From assembly GCA_001643675.2 (NCBI GenBank), contig LSRY02000059.1, forward strand, positions 431,362 to 495,361: a stretch of 64,000 nucleotides of DNA. The letters are read 5' to 3'. This stretch comes from Monocercomonoides exilis. Lineage: Eukaryota; Preaxostyla; Oxymonadida; Polymastigidae. Position 1 is the stretch's first letter. Every line of letters begins with the position of its first letter. The notes under the pieces were generated by a model. That model saw only the letters and a list, made by a program, of their open reading frames with translations. It did not search any database and was not told the DNA's origin. Positions 1 to 11,023 of this stretch are shown here, piece after piece. The position numbers and the translations under genes are program-made.

Positions 1-315
1 GGAGGAGGAGCATCAGGAACAGCCTCTGCTTCTTCAAAGGGAGGTGCAGCTGAGACGAATTTCCCGCCAGATCGCTGCTTCCATTGCGGTGCGAAGGGCC
101 ATCTCTTCATTGACTGCCCTCATCACAAGCGGGAGAAGACTATCGACAAGGACTCGTGCTTCAGATGTGGTAGAAAAGGTCATACTTCTAAGGAGTGCAC
201 ATTTGAGGACACGCGCCTTTGTTTTGTTTGCGGGGGAGTGGGACACATTTCAAAGGAGTGCCCAATCAGAAGAAAAAAAAGGAAGGGAAAAAAGAAGGCA
301 GAGCAAGCACAGTAA
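1..315 (+). CDS. Zinc-knuckle (CCHC) protein, 3' part only
   Basis: Frame 1 is open from the window edge to TAA at 313-315, giving 104 residues with the N-terminus cut off. Three CCHC zinc knuckles (CX2CX4HX4C) are visible: CFHCGAKGHLFIDC, CFRCGRKGHTSKEC and CFVCGGVGHISKEC. A Gly/Ser/Ala-rich lead precedes them and a very basic Lys/Arg tail follows. Such knuckles bind single-stranded nucleic acid. The spacing and basic tail resemble ZCCHC9/Gis2-type nuclear or nucleolar RNA-binding proteins, but without the missing part this is family-level only. The knuckle coding is GC-richer than the flanks, as expected for real coding sequence here. A retroelement Gag could also carry knuckles, but no polymerase follows. 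Confidence 0.8.
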   Translation, partial: GGGASGTASASSKGGAAETNFPPDRCFHCGAKGHLFIDCPHHKREKTIDKDSCFRCGRKGHTSKECTFEDTRLCFVCGGVGHISKECPIRRKKRKGKKKAEQAQ

Positions 316-480
316 ATTTATGTTTAAGTTTTACATTCTGTTATCTGAAGTCAATGATAATTGTTCATACTTTATACATCTCCTGTGGTTTTTATTTTTT
401 TGTAAAGTTTTTTCATTTTTATTTATTTACGTTTATGATCAAATTTTTTGATCAAAAGGGTTTTTTAAATATTGTTTCTT

Positions 481-1553
481 ATGTTGGAGCAAAAAAAGCC
501 AAGATTTATAAAAGTTGAAGAGGAAAGAGTAGATTCTTCCACCTCTGAGGTGAAAGCGAACCCGATTCCGCGTGATTATGGTGCTTCTTTGGTTTCTGGA
601 ATAAAAGGTTTTTTTTTATTTCCCGAACGTACGATTTGTGTTTAAATTTAGCACTTTGAACAATTAGATAAACTTTCTGAAAAAGTTGAACATTCATTGG
701 AATTTGAGTTTCCTCAAAAAATTAAAGAGTTTCAGAAATACGTTGAAGAAGTAAAATCTATTTCACTTGAAGACATCACAGCAGCTGCCATTCTTCCAAC
801 AAAAGAAGAGGTTAGTGATGATATAAAAGATAGAAAAAAGAGAATCAAACAGATTAAAAAAGAAAAGAGAGCCGAGCTAAAGAAAGAAGCAGAATTATCC
901 ACTTCTTCGGAAGAAAAAGACGATGACAATGAACACGAATATGATTTTGAAGATGATATTTATTTACCTGCTGTTTTTATTCCTTCAAAACTTAAAGTTC
1001 CTCGAAACAATGCATTGGAGCGCTTGATATCAATTGCAATACTGATTAAAGAAGAAATGACTTCTCTTCTTCTTGACCTAAGGACCTGGCTGCGCCTCAG
1101 GATTCCATCTTTACTTGGTTTTATTTTTATTTTAATTTCTTTTTTTAATTTGTATTATTATTATTATTATTTTTCCTTTTAATTGGCTAATATTCATTTT
1201 TCCACTTTTTTATTAACCCATGTTTTTCAGATGGTGACAATCTCGGAAGTGATATTGTAAGTGCGCACATCGAAGCTATTACGTATGCCATTGATTGCGC
1301 AACTGGACTTCTGCAACTTGCAAGCACATACAGAGTTGCAAGAGGTAAATTGATTATGCAAATTTGTTCATCTCCGTTCAATGATGATCTGAGAAAGGCT
1401 TTTGTTGCTTCAGATGTTGATTTGTATCACAATCTTATGCAACTCATTCCAAATACAGTGAATGTTCTGATATCGACATACGATGCATTAGGAAAGAACA
1501 TGGAACAGATCAAGGCTCCAAGAACTGTAGAGCAAAAGCAATGGCTGTATTGA
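481..1553 (+). CDS. PSME: Proteasome activator PA28/REG subunit
   Basis: Three exons: 481-591, 652-1117 and 1231-1553 (TGA), 299 aa. Intron 2 (1118-1230, GTTTTA...TTCAG) is secure because splicing joins IPSLL to DGDNLGSDIV, the PA28 signature region (IPRIEDGNNFGVSI in animals). Intron 1 (592-651) is placed by phase; its exact donor is less certain. PA28 forms a heptameric ring that caps the 20S proteasome and opens its gate. The N-terminal helix (FPQKIKEF), a Lys/Glu-rich insert at the usual homologue-specific loop, the activation-loop region and the C-terminal helices (KNMEQIKAPR) are in family order. The C-terminus QKQWLY ends in -LY like PA28gamma, consistent with docking into 20S pockets. 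The length is slightly above the usual 240-255 aa because of the acidic/basic loop. Confidence 0.88.
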
Positions 1554-1989
1554 GAATAAAAGTATTTCTTTCGAATGAAAAAGCATCATTTCACTCTCTT
1601 AAACCACACTTCACGGACCAGTTTGATTCAGAAACATTTTGATTACACTTCATGTTTTTCTTCAGAAACGCAACAAATGCGTGCGAAATGAAAACTTTGA
1701 TCAGCATAAAGACTGTCATTAAAAGAAAAATATGCAATAAAACAAAATTCATAAAATATAGAAACTTAAACTGAAAGAAAAATCAAAAAAGCCAAAAGGC
1801 AAATAGTGAGGTTATCTTTGAAAAGAAAAATACATATAAAGAACTGCATAAAATGGAGTTAAGACAAACATCACAACTTCATTGAATAAAACATATAGAA
1901 AAATTACATAAATATTGTCTTTCGATAAATATCAATAAAACAAAAAATAAAACCAAATTTTTTAGAAATTATAATTCAGAACACATTGT
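1554..1989. other. AT-rich convergent intergenic stretch
   Basis: This lies between the 3' ends of the PA28 gene (+) and the Rad23-like gene (-). It holds A/T-rich sequence with several AATAAA-like hexamers (for example near 1735 and 1885-1960) that could serve as polyadenylation signals for both genes. No ORF or structured RNA was seen. Confidence 0.5.
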
Positions 1990-4900
1990 CTAATTGTAAA
2001 GGATGCATTCAACAGCCCTCTCATAATCGCTGCCACAAGAGACAAATGCCCCGACCGCGACTGAGTGGGTGCATCCAGTTAGCGCCATTATGCGACCGAT
2101 GCTCTTCTCCTCATTCGCACTGAGCATTTGCAATGGAGCTGGCGAATCAGAAGAGTCAGAAGTCACTTGCTCGTCTAATTCTTCAGTGGAGTTGAAAGAC
2201 TCTGTCAATGGACGCGAATTCAAAAATATGTTCATTGCTGGTGTTGCTTCAATGTTATGTGAATGATTTTCGTTTGATGAAGCCATCACAAATTGATTGA
2301 ATGCATTTTCGCCATTTTTTGGGCTCATGCTTCCTCTGTCAGATAGATCGTAGGTTGGAATTATGATCGAATCCTTTTGAATAGCCTGAAGCTCTTTCGC
2401 GCATTGAGTTGTATTGTTATCATTTTGTTCATCTGTTGAAGTAGACAGCTTCTGAACAACTTGTCCAATCTTTCCAGAAACTTCATCAGAAGTGCTGAAA
2501 CACAAGCTTTCTGTGATAAACTCTGTATCCTCCTCAGAATCCTCGTCTTCATCTGAATTTAGCGGAGGAGGTGGTGGCGGTGGAAGCGGAGGCAGTGGAA
2601 TAGACATCAAATCCTCTTCAGCTTCGTTTGTTTTCTCTTCTCCTGTCGCGTTCTCTGCTTCCTCCCCATCGTCCAGCGAGTCCACTGGAATTTGCCCTGA
2701 TTCAATCAACTCCTCATCCTCATCTGCATCTGCCTCTCCTTCAGTCATCGCAACAGCAAAAGTTGTGGGAAACGAGCGAATGGAGTAGTCTGCTGTAAAG
2801 GGAGCTGGATACAACTTTATATCTTCCGACGCTAAAAGCTGCGGCGGAGGTGTTTTGCTGAGTCTTTCTTCATCGAATGCCATCGACTTGCGTGATGTTA
2901 TTGCTGCTGTGATGCTGTCAAAGCTCAGCGACCTTGTCATCACGTCTCCTCTGCCTCTTTCGTTCCTCTCACGCTCATCCCCTTCATATGAATAGCCTTC
3001 ATTTGGTATGTGATAATTCCCTTCTGCAGTCATTTCTTCAGACGAATAATTGTGACCTACTTCATAATCATCTTCCATTGGTCTGACTGGCCCGTGGCAT
3101 AATTTACTCATCAATCTATCGCATGCCATGATATCTTGAGGGTTTTGATATTCATAGGGAATAAACTGCTGAAGGAACAAATGGGGAAACTGAATGATTT
3201 CTTGCAACAGAAGAAGATTCGGAGAAATAAACATTGAACAGGAAGATAAGTTGGATGAGGAAAAGGAAGAAGATGAAATAAAGAAATTGCATTCCTGAGA
3301 AGAAAGAGTCGAATCAATATCTTCATCGTCTACAGAGGCTCCAGAATAAGGAGACCTGGAAGAGTGGTGCCGTGATGATGATGATGAGGAGGAGGAGGAT
3401 GAAGAAGAAGAACCCGAATAGCACAAAATCATGTCGAGTAGAAGAGACAGAGAAGAAGGCTGTCGCTGGATCAGTTTGCGCACCTTGCTGAACTGGGGAT
3501 GGTGCCGCAACTGGAGGATAAGAGAGTACGAAGGCGATTCAGGTGTAGACGGATATTTGAATGAGCGCGATGAAGAAGGCGATTGTTCCTGTTCCTCCAA
3601 TGAAGCTGATGGCAACTGCTCAGATGCTGAGTCAGGGCTGCTGGCATCAGAAGAAGCAGACGATGATGAATTTTGGGCGTCCGTGCACGACAGAGAGTCC
3701 GTGGACGATGAACGCGAATGCTGCGATTCTGGTGTCAGAGACGAGCCACAGGACTCCGCTGTGGTCGAGGCAAACGAGAATGCAAAGTCGAAGTGTGCTG
3801 ACTGCGCTGAGGGAACAACATCCACCTCAAACAGACCTGTGGAGCCAGCGCCTGCTTCAGACGATCCCTCGAAGGATGCTTCCTCGTCGCTGTCATCGTC
3901 GCTAAGCTCTCTGAATGCTCCTTGCTCGGAGGCATTGCCATACGAACTGCCTGGACTTCTCTCTTGTGGATGCTGCTGCATGATTGGGAAAACAGACGGG
4001 GGTGAAGTTGTACACTGCTTCGCATTCGCTTCTGTCGCATCTGCTATCTTCCTTTCGCATTTTCGTTGTTCTGTTAGATTTCTTCCCTCTTGTCCAGGAG
4101 CCGTAAACCCAGCTTCAGATATGCTCCTATCAGCTTCTTGCGCTTCATATTCATGTAAAAACGCGTTGTGTGGTGTGGCTGAATGATATTCCTCCAATTC
4201 ATCAACTTCTGAGTTCTGGAGCTCATCGATTTGCAAAGCACGCTTGAAGCTGAATAGAGATGTGGGAACAAAAGATGACATGTATGAAAGTGTTGGTAAT
4301 GCGAACGTCGCATTTTTCATAGCATCGCTTACTTCTTTCTGATCTTTAATTGGTACATTTGAAGAAATTAAAGAAACTGATGGATGACTTATTTTATATC
4401 TTTCATATGTTGTGTTTTGTTCTCTTTCAAGTGAATTATCTTTGTCATGAGAATATGAGTCATGACAAATTTTATTAATGGTGTTTGTTTGGGGTCGGGA
4501 TAAAAATGTTTTGTTTACAAGAAATTCAATTGCTATCTCTAAATTGTTATTTGCTGCCTTCAAACAAGAAATTGACGCTTCTCGTTCAAATCCCATTGTA
4601 TCAAGCTGAATCATTTTATCATCAAAGTTTTCAATGCAATTTTCTGCCTTCAAAGCGCTGGGAAACCGATCATTAAATGAATGTATTTCATGTGCTTTTT
4701 TGCCTGAATTGAATTTCTAAATAAAACGATTACAAAATTGGTGAAATATCTCAAATACTGGAATAAAATGAAGTGCATACAGTTTCTCCGGCTATCATGA
4801 TACTATCTCCCTCTTTCTTTTATGAAATTGATATTTTTGAAAAAACATTATAAAAATTTTTGTTGAAAAAGCACAGTGAATCAAACGATATAATAATCTT

Positions 4901-5069
4901 TTAATTTTTGCTCTTCTATCAATTTGACATTTTTGAAATAAGATATTACTGTTTGTTCTTCGAGATGAAAAGCTTTAGAAATTTCTTGTTTAAGTTTTAG
5001 AACTGTCCAGTTGATGTCTATGTCCACTTGTTCGGTGTGCCCACTTAATGAGTTAACAAATATTTTCAT
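1990..5069 (-). CDS. RAD23: Rad23-like UBL-UBA-STI1-UBA ubiquitin shuttle, enlarged
   Basis: Two exons: 5069-4887 and 4716-1990, 969 aa; intron 4717-4886 (GTTTGA...TTTAG, phase 0). Exon 1 encodes a ubiquitin-like fold starting MKIFVNSLSGHTEQ and ending LKDYYI. Exon 2 gives UBA1 (LDTMGFEREASISCL), then an XPC-binding/STI1-like block (LRHHPQFSKVRKLIQ), and UBA2 at the extreme C-terminus (ALTGCTHSVAVGAFV...AVECILYN). This is the exact domain order of Rad23, which carries ubiquitinated clients to the proteasome and stabilises XPC/Rad4 in nucleotide excision repair. The usual length is 340-420 aa; here Ser-, Asp/Glu- and Pro-rich linkers, including a Ser run splitting the STI1 block, more than double it. 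The frame stays open upstream of the chosen ATG with a hydrophobic translation that I take to be 5' UTR. Confidence 0.88.
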
Positions 5070-6126
5070 TACAAGCAAGCTCAAAAAGATAATTGTGCAG
5101 GAAATAACTCCCCAATATTCGATCAAGAAAAATACAAATAAATAATTTTTTTGGAAATTCATTTCTATTAATTTAAGTTTTCGAAAATTGTGAACGGTCT
5201 CATCTCTCATATTTGCAAAAGCAACTTTAACGATGAGAAAAATTTCTCCATAATACTAAAACAAAGTTTTTTATTTTTTTGATGAAAAATGATTGTTTGT
5301 GATTGAGATTTTCAATCCAAAGCTGTGAAATACTTATTCCACAAAATAAATAAATAAATAAATAAATAAAAACTGTTTTTGACTGAAGTTGGATTCAATA
5401 ATTTTTTTTAAAATTTGTTAATTTTTAACATTTAATTCGAAAAATGCAAACTTTTAATATGAATTCATAAAGCAATCATTCATATTTTTTGATGCAAGAA
5501 TATGAAAAATTCCACCCTTCATTCCATTTATCAACTTTTGTGTTAATTCACTTTTTCACGTTGAAAAATGTGATTTGTAATTAAAAAAATACAAAAATAT
5601 TTTTTTTGATTTTTATTTATATTGAGAAAAAGATATTTCACGAATGGAAATGACATTGTTCATGTCATTCAGCAGTTTCTGTACTTGATAGATTTTTCTT
5701 TAACTTTCATTTTGATTGCTTTGTTGAGTAACATTTCACATTAGCAAATCACAAACGATGGAGTATGCAAAAGCATAAAGTGTAACGAGACTTTATGTGC
5801 ATTCAAGTGCGGTGTTAATTTGTTAGGATCTCTTTTTTTGATAAAGAATAGTTTTTTGATTTTTTATAAAGCAGACTGATGAAGTTAAGTAACGAGTAAA
5901 TTGTCTCTTTCCATTCATTAATATTTAAAAGAATGTTACAAAAATACTTGCCTTCTCAAAAAATTTCCACTCTGAAAAATATACACAAAATAACTCAAAA
6001 ATGAAAGTTCTTTCGAATAAAAAAACAAGAATATATATAATCAAATCAAAAATTAATCACATTTTCACTAAAATCCAATAGAAACTATTTCTTACTCAAC
6101 ACAAACTCAATGATAACGTATGTTTA
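5070..6126. other. AT-rich intergenic region
   Basis: No credible ORF. It contains a short tetranucleotide tract at 5343-5370 and a small hairpin at about 5773-5800 followed by a T-run at about 5832-5838 (see findings). The rest is low-complexity A/T. Confidence 0.5.
5343..5370. repeat. (AAAT)n microsatellite
   Basis: About seven tandem AAAT units in a non-coding stretch; simple tandem repeat. Confidence 0.85.
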
Positions 6127-6764
6127 TCAAACAGCTGCTAAAAGAACATAACCTGCAATGGCAGCGACTTTGGCAGTAGTTTCCAGAACATCTTTGCCAG
6201 TTATTGGAGCTTTCTTTTTTTCTTCAATTTCATCAATAACTCTTCTAATTCCATTATTCAAACGACCTTCTGGTGGAGCTTTCGGAGCATATGGATGTGG
6301 CACTGTTGTTGTTGTGTTCGATGTTAATGGAAGTGATCTTGGTATCTCCATTATAATCTACAAAATAAACAATAGCATTTGCGTTTAAAGATATTTTTAT
6401 TTCATTTATAAAATCATACTGAACGTTCATGATTTAAAATATCCATTCCACGAGTATGAAGATTAAATGATTGAAAACTTTTAACAATTCGCCCAAGCTG
6501 TTCTGCTGATTTTGCTTGAAAATGGTATTTACATAGGAGAGTTAATGTAAAGAATCTTGATCCAGGTTCTTTTGGAGCAATTGCAAGAACAATTGTATTC
6601 TCAGCGAACCATCTAACACGATCATCCAATAGATTTCTAACGCCATCTGAAGAGAGAACCAAAACGCGCTGTTGTTTTTTTCCTTCTTTGTTTACCTTCA
6701 CAATATCAAAGTAGTATGATTCTTGATCTCCAACCGGTTTTATTGGAAGTTTTCCAGTTAACAT
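6127..6764 (-). CDS. Small protein with PH-like N-domain and hydrophobic tail
   Basis: Two exons: 6764-6420 and 6357-6127, 191 aa; intron 6358-6419 (GTATGA...TTGTAG, 62 nt, phase 0). Residues about 1-110 show a strand-rich pattern with RVLVLSSDGVRNLLDD, a central FTLTLLCKYHFQA and a terminal helix (EQLGRIVKSFQSF). This order looks like a PH/PTB-type fold, which often binds lipid or peptide; I infer the fold, not the ligand. A Pro-rich linker (PHPYAPKAPPEG) follows, then a charged helix and a C-terminal apolar stretch (AKVAAIAGYVLLAAV) that could be a tail anchor or amphipathic segment. I do not recognise the family. The spliced frame is supported by consistent phase and in-frame continuation. 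Confidence 0.7.
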
Positions 6765-8060
6765 GAAAAAGTATTTGCTATGGTAATAATTGATCTATTT
6801 TAATTTGGTTTTCATATTTTAAAAAACATTTGATTTTTGAACATTTTTTGCTTAAAATTTCAAAAGATATATGTTGGACTCAGCTCAAGTGTATGAAGGG
6901 CATTGGATCTATGTTCAACGAGATTCCAAAAATGGATAATTCGGAACAGATCCTTCCATTTTTCCTTCATCATTGTCCAATAAAAACATTTCGCAACATT
7001 AACATATCATAAACTGAGATCATAAAAGGTGAAAAAGTTAAAAAAATAAAAAATAAACCAAATAAATATACAAAAAAAAATTTATAAAATTTCTCATTTT
7101 TGAAATTACATCAAAACTTTCAAGAAGAAAATATCTCATTAAATCATTTAATTTTCGTTGTTTCAATGGTCATTTGAAGCACTTCAAATTCTCGTGATAT
7201 AAAATCATACTATTGCAATTAATAAAAAAAACGCAACTGCAATTTCCTTTTGAATATCATTATTAAACACTCAAAATTAAACAAAAGTAATACTACTAAA
7301 TCCTTTTATTTTATAAAAAAGATCAATTGAAGTATCCTTTAAACTATGTTATCAATCCTCTCTTTGTTGATCTTTCAAATTACTTCAACAATACATAATT
7401 AATCCAAAGTGTTTCTAAAATTACTAAAAATAAATGTATCCAAGTAGTTGTCTTCATCAAACTGTGTAAATCTAAATTTTGATAATTACATTTGAGGCAT
7501 CAAATTTCTGTTGATTATTCTCAATAAATGTTTTGATCATTAACCCAAATGCATAAAATATTTATCGGAATCGATGGAGATTTCAATTTTATTTGAATAT
7601 AGATAAAAAATTTTAGTCCATTTTCAAAATAGAACACGATGAAGGTTCTGGATTTTATAATACAACAACTGCCCAATTCAACACGATTTCCAAAAAAACA
7701 TTCACTTATCTTAATAAAACGAAAGACAAAAAGATTGTTCGTTTTGTTAAATAAGATATGATTTTGGCAAATTGCTTTTGTAAATGTTACAGAATTATCA
7801 GAATTTTCTTTTTACAAATTTCAACAACAACTTTTGAGATGCAATTATTATTTCAATGTTTTTTACTTTAAATGCATTTTTTTCAACTTTTTTAAACTCC
7901 AAATACATCATGGGGAATATAATCGAAATATAAGAAAAGTCAACTTTTAAAGAATAAATAGAACACAAATTACTTCAACTTCGAAAAAAGACATATTTTC
8001 AGCAGTATACTTTTTCAGTTTTTATTCGATGTGTAAAGAAACCAATGAAAGTTAAAGTTT
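6765..8060. other. AT-rich gene-free stretch
   Basis: About 1.3 kb upstream of the PH-like gene and downstream of RPL12. Only short random ORFs are present; no motif, repeat or RNA fold was recognised. Confidence 0.45.
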
Positions 8061-8696
8061 TTAAGCGTCGGGAACAGCAATAGTTCCATCGTCAATTCTT
8101 GGGAAAAGATCCTTTGGAGATTGTCCATCAACAGAGCATCCAACGCTGACGCATGATCCAAGAATCTCCTTAACTGTGCCTTTTAAAGTGCAAGCAAGAG
8201 ATCTGTCGCGAACAGTACGTGCAATTTTTATGACTTGATCCATTGTGATTGACCCGCTGTGTTTAACTGGAAAAATATCATTTCAAAAAAAATACATTTA
8301 TATAAACTTAAGTTGCAAAAAGTCATGGAATATCCAACGCACTGTTTTTAACTTTCTTTCTGTCTCTTGGAGGTTCGTTCAAGGCTTGGATAATCATTGA
8401 AGGAACTGATGGAACAACAAAAACTTCGGCTTGTCTGTTCTTCACAACAAGCTTAACGGTCACACGAAGTCCTTTCCATCCCATTGTCGCTTTAGCGATA
8501 TCTTCTCCTGTTTTTTTTGGATTCTATATTTGCATATTCAATCACATTATGAAAAATATTATAATGCTCTTATCAAAAATCAAACTAATCCAAGAGGACC
8601 AATTTTTGGTGCAAGGGTGGAAGCAGCACCAACTTCACCTCCAACTGCACGGATGAATACAATTTTCTCTTCGTTTGGATCAATCTTTGGAGGCAT
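8061..8696 (-). CDS. RPL12: 60S ribosomal protein L12 (uL11)
   Basis: Three exons: 8696-8586, 8523-8343 and 8266-8061, 165 aa, the standard eukaryotic length. Introns are 8524-8585 (GTTTGA...ATATAG, 62 nt) and 8267-8342 (GTGCGT...TCCAG, 76 nt, phase 1). Diagnostic strings in order: [19 protein letters not shown] joined across intron 1 to [21 protein letters not shown], then KHSGSIT and [18 protein letters not shown]12 binds the GTPase-associated centre of 28S rRNA at the base of the P stalk. The start codon is the only ATG that gives MPPK. The gene lies head to head with RPL9, 118 bp away. Confidence 0.97.
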
Positions 8697-8814
8697 TTTT
8701 ACAAGATTTCACGATCATAAAAATCCAATTTTCACAAAACATTTTGATCTTTTCAATAATAATATGATTATATATTTCCGCAGTTTCCTCCAGCGAAAGT
8801 GAAAATCGCGAAAA
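8697..8814. promoter_or_regulatory. Shared divergent promoter interval of RPL12 and RPL9
   Basis: Only 118 bp separate the start codons of two divergently transcribed ribosomal protein genes, so both promoters and both 5' UTRs must lie here. TTTTCAC/GTGAAA-type words occur on both sides (TTTCACGATC near RPL12, AAAGTGAAAATCGCGAAA near RPL9) and may be shared promoter elements. This is inferred from spacing and word symmetry. Confidence 0.55.
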
Positions 8815-9596
8815 ATGAAGACAATTCATCAAGTTGAAACGATATCAGTTCCACGCGGAGGTTCTATTATACTTTTTACATTTTTAACATTTAAAATTTT
8901 ATGACTATATTTTATATTCCACCGTTTAGTGAAAGTTGAAGTACATTGCAGACAGGTTCGTGTTACTGGACCTCGTGGAGTCATCAAGAAGTCTTTTTCA
9001 CACATCCCAGTTGATTTAACACGTAAAGGAAGAAAAGTTACAATTGCATACTGGAGCGGTAACAGAAGACAATGCGCTCTTGTTCGCACCGTTTACACAA
9101 AGATCAACAACATGATTCAAGGTGTTACAAAGGTGTGAATACTTTATCTAGATTTATCTCTTTCTTTAAAAAATGAGAATTATTTTCAGGGATTCCAATA
9201 TAAGATGCGTGCTGCATATGCCCATTTCCCAATTATGATGGTTGTTTCTGATGATAAGAAAACTGTTGAAGTGAGAAACTTTTTGGGAGAAAAGCGTGCT
9301 CGTATCATCAATCTCCCTGAAGGTGTCACAGCTTACAGGTCAACTGGAGTGAAAGATGAAATTGTTCTTGAAGGAATCGACAATGAATTGGTTGGAATGT
9401 CAGGTTTGTTATGATTGATTGTTACTTAAATCTCAATTTATTTTTCTTTTTAATATTTATATTTTTATTTTTGTTGATAAAATGTTTTGAACTTACAGCC
9501 GCTCAAATTCATCAAAGCATTCTTGTGAAAAACAAGGATATCCGTTTCTTCTTGGACGGTATCTACGTTAGCGAGAAGAATTCTATCTCTGAGTAA
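8815..9596 (+). CDS. RPL9: 60S ribosomal protein L9 (uL6)
   Basis: Four exons: 8815-8860, 8930-9132, 9190-9403 and 9499-9596 (TAA), 186 aa. Introns are 8861-8929 (GTTCTA), 9133-9189 (GTGTGA) and 9404-9498 (GTTTGT), all ending AG, in phases 1, 0 and 1. Recognisable blocks: [34 protein letters not shown] joined to [26 protein letters not shown], and [17 protein letters not shown]. uL6 sits near the sarcin-ricin loop and contacts elongation factors. Length and block order match the family. It is coregulated in principle with RPL12 through the short shared interval upstream. Confidence 0.97.
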
Positions 9597-10307
9597 AATT
9601 CATCTTTACCCATTTCAAATTAGATCGTTTCAACAAGAATATATGGACAGTTATGCAATGAAGAAATTATATTGATGTTAACATCTCAATTTCAAAAAGA
9701 TATCTACAATTTTTCAAATAGATTTTAAAAATTGAATTGATAACATTTGACAAGAAATATGCATTTGTCATATTCTCAAAGATTCAAATAGACTCTTCAT
9801 TGAATATTTCTAAAATTAAGTTAAAAGTCACAATTCAATTATTCAAAATCTAAGTGGCAAAAAGTTATTTTTAGAAAAAATTGTTCATGATCGTAGATAC
9901 AACTGCAATCTTTATCGTATGTTGTTTGAATGAAAATTCTTCCCCAAAATTTGAAAAAGATATTGTTGAAGATTACCATTAACAGCTTTTCAAAAGAAAA
10001 TTTCATTCAATCATTAATTCCCAAAGTTGGTAGGAGAAGTGTTTCATTTCTTTTTCTTAACATCGGAAAAGTTTATTTATATGAGAAATTTCATAAATAA
10101 TTGTATTTCAAAGTTAATCAGAAAGAAGGTGAAAAAAAAACACGAAAGATGAAAAATCGTGTTTTATGAAAAACGCAAAATTAAAAAAAAATCAATAAAC
10201 ATAGAAAAAAGATCTGATATCTTTGGTTATAAATTTGTATTATTATTAACTTTTTCTCTTTGTTAATTTTTTAAATCCGCTTTGTCTCCCAAACTTTCTA
10301 ATTTCAA
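9597..10307. other. AT-rich intergenic region
   Basis: Contains the 3' flank of RPL9 and the 5' flank of mago. No ORF, repeat or structured RNA was recognised. Confidence 0.45.
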
Positions 10308-11023
10308 ATGGATACTGAAACTTCATCTGCTACAGACTCAACGGCAGCTGCTCAAACAGAAGAATTTTATTTGCGTTATTATGTTGGGCATAAGGGACAG
10401 TTTGGTCATGAATTCTTGGAGTTTGAGATTCGGCCAAATGGAAAACTTCGTTATGCAAATAATTCTCATTACAAAAAAGAAGAAATGATCCGAAAAGAAG
10501 GTTTGAAGAACTGATTTTGTTATCATATGTAAGCTGACGCTTCTGTTCGTTAAATGTGAATAAACTTTTGAATATTAATGTGTTGCTTTCAAAGTTTATT
10601 TAAGCCCATGTGTTGTTGCAGAATTTCAGAGGATTATTGATGAATCGGAAATTATGAAGTATAAAGATATTTATTGCACACAATGGATTTATTTACCATG
10701 TTTCATTTTAAACATTCTCTTTTTAACTTACCAATTTAGAGAAAGTGACGAAGAATGGCCTGAAACAGACAAAGGTGGACGTCAAGAACTGGAAATAGTT
10801 TATAAAAATGTTCATAGCTCATTTGTGGTTTGTAGGCACTTTTTTATAATTAATCATCTCGATTTTATTATTAATTTTAAAGACATGCAAACTTTCAAGT
10901 CTTACAAGCATTCAGGATTCGAGAGACCCAGATGGATTAAGAACATTTTATTATCTGGTTCAGGACTTAAAAGCTTTTGTGTTTTCATTAATTGGACTAC
11001 ATTTCAGAGTTTGTTTTTTTTAA
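10308..11023 (+). CDS. MAGOH: Mago nashi, exon-junction complex core
   Basis: Exons 10308-10500, 10534-10548 (15-nt candidate microexon), 10622-10658, 10740-10827 and 10883-11023, 157 aa. Diagnostic blocks: [50 protein letters not shown] joined to [19 protein letters not shown], and [19 protein letters not shown] with SLIGLHF. Mago binds Y14 and locks eIF4AIII on spliced mRNA, fitting an intron-rich genome. Intron phases agree (1, 1, 2, 0). Intron 1 as drawn is only 33 nt. Skipping the 15-nt exon keeps the frame but shortens helix 1 further, so it is plausible but not proven. The C-terminus (RVCFF) differs from the usual KIKPI, so a further exon is possible. The 16-residue N-terminal extension is Ser/Thr/Ala-rich. 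Confidence 0.93.
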
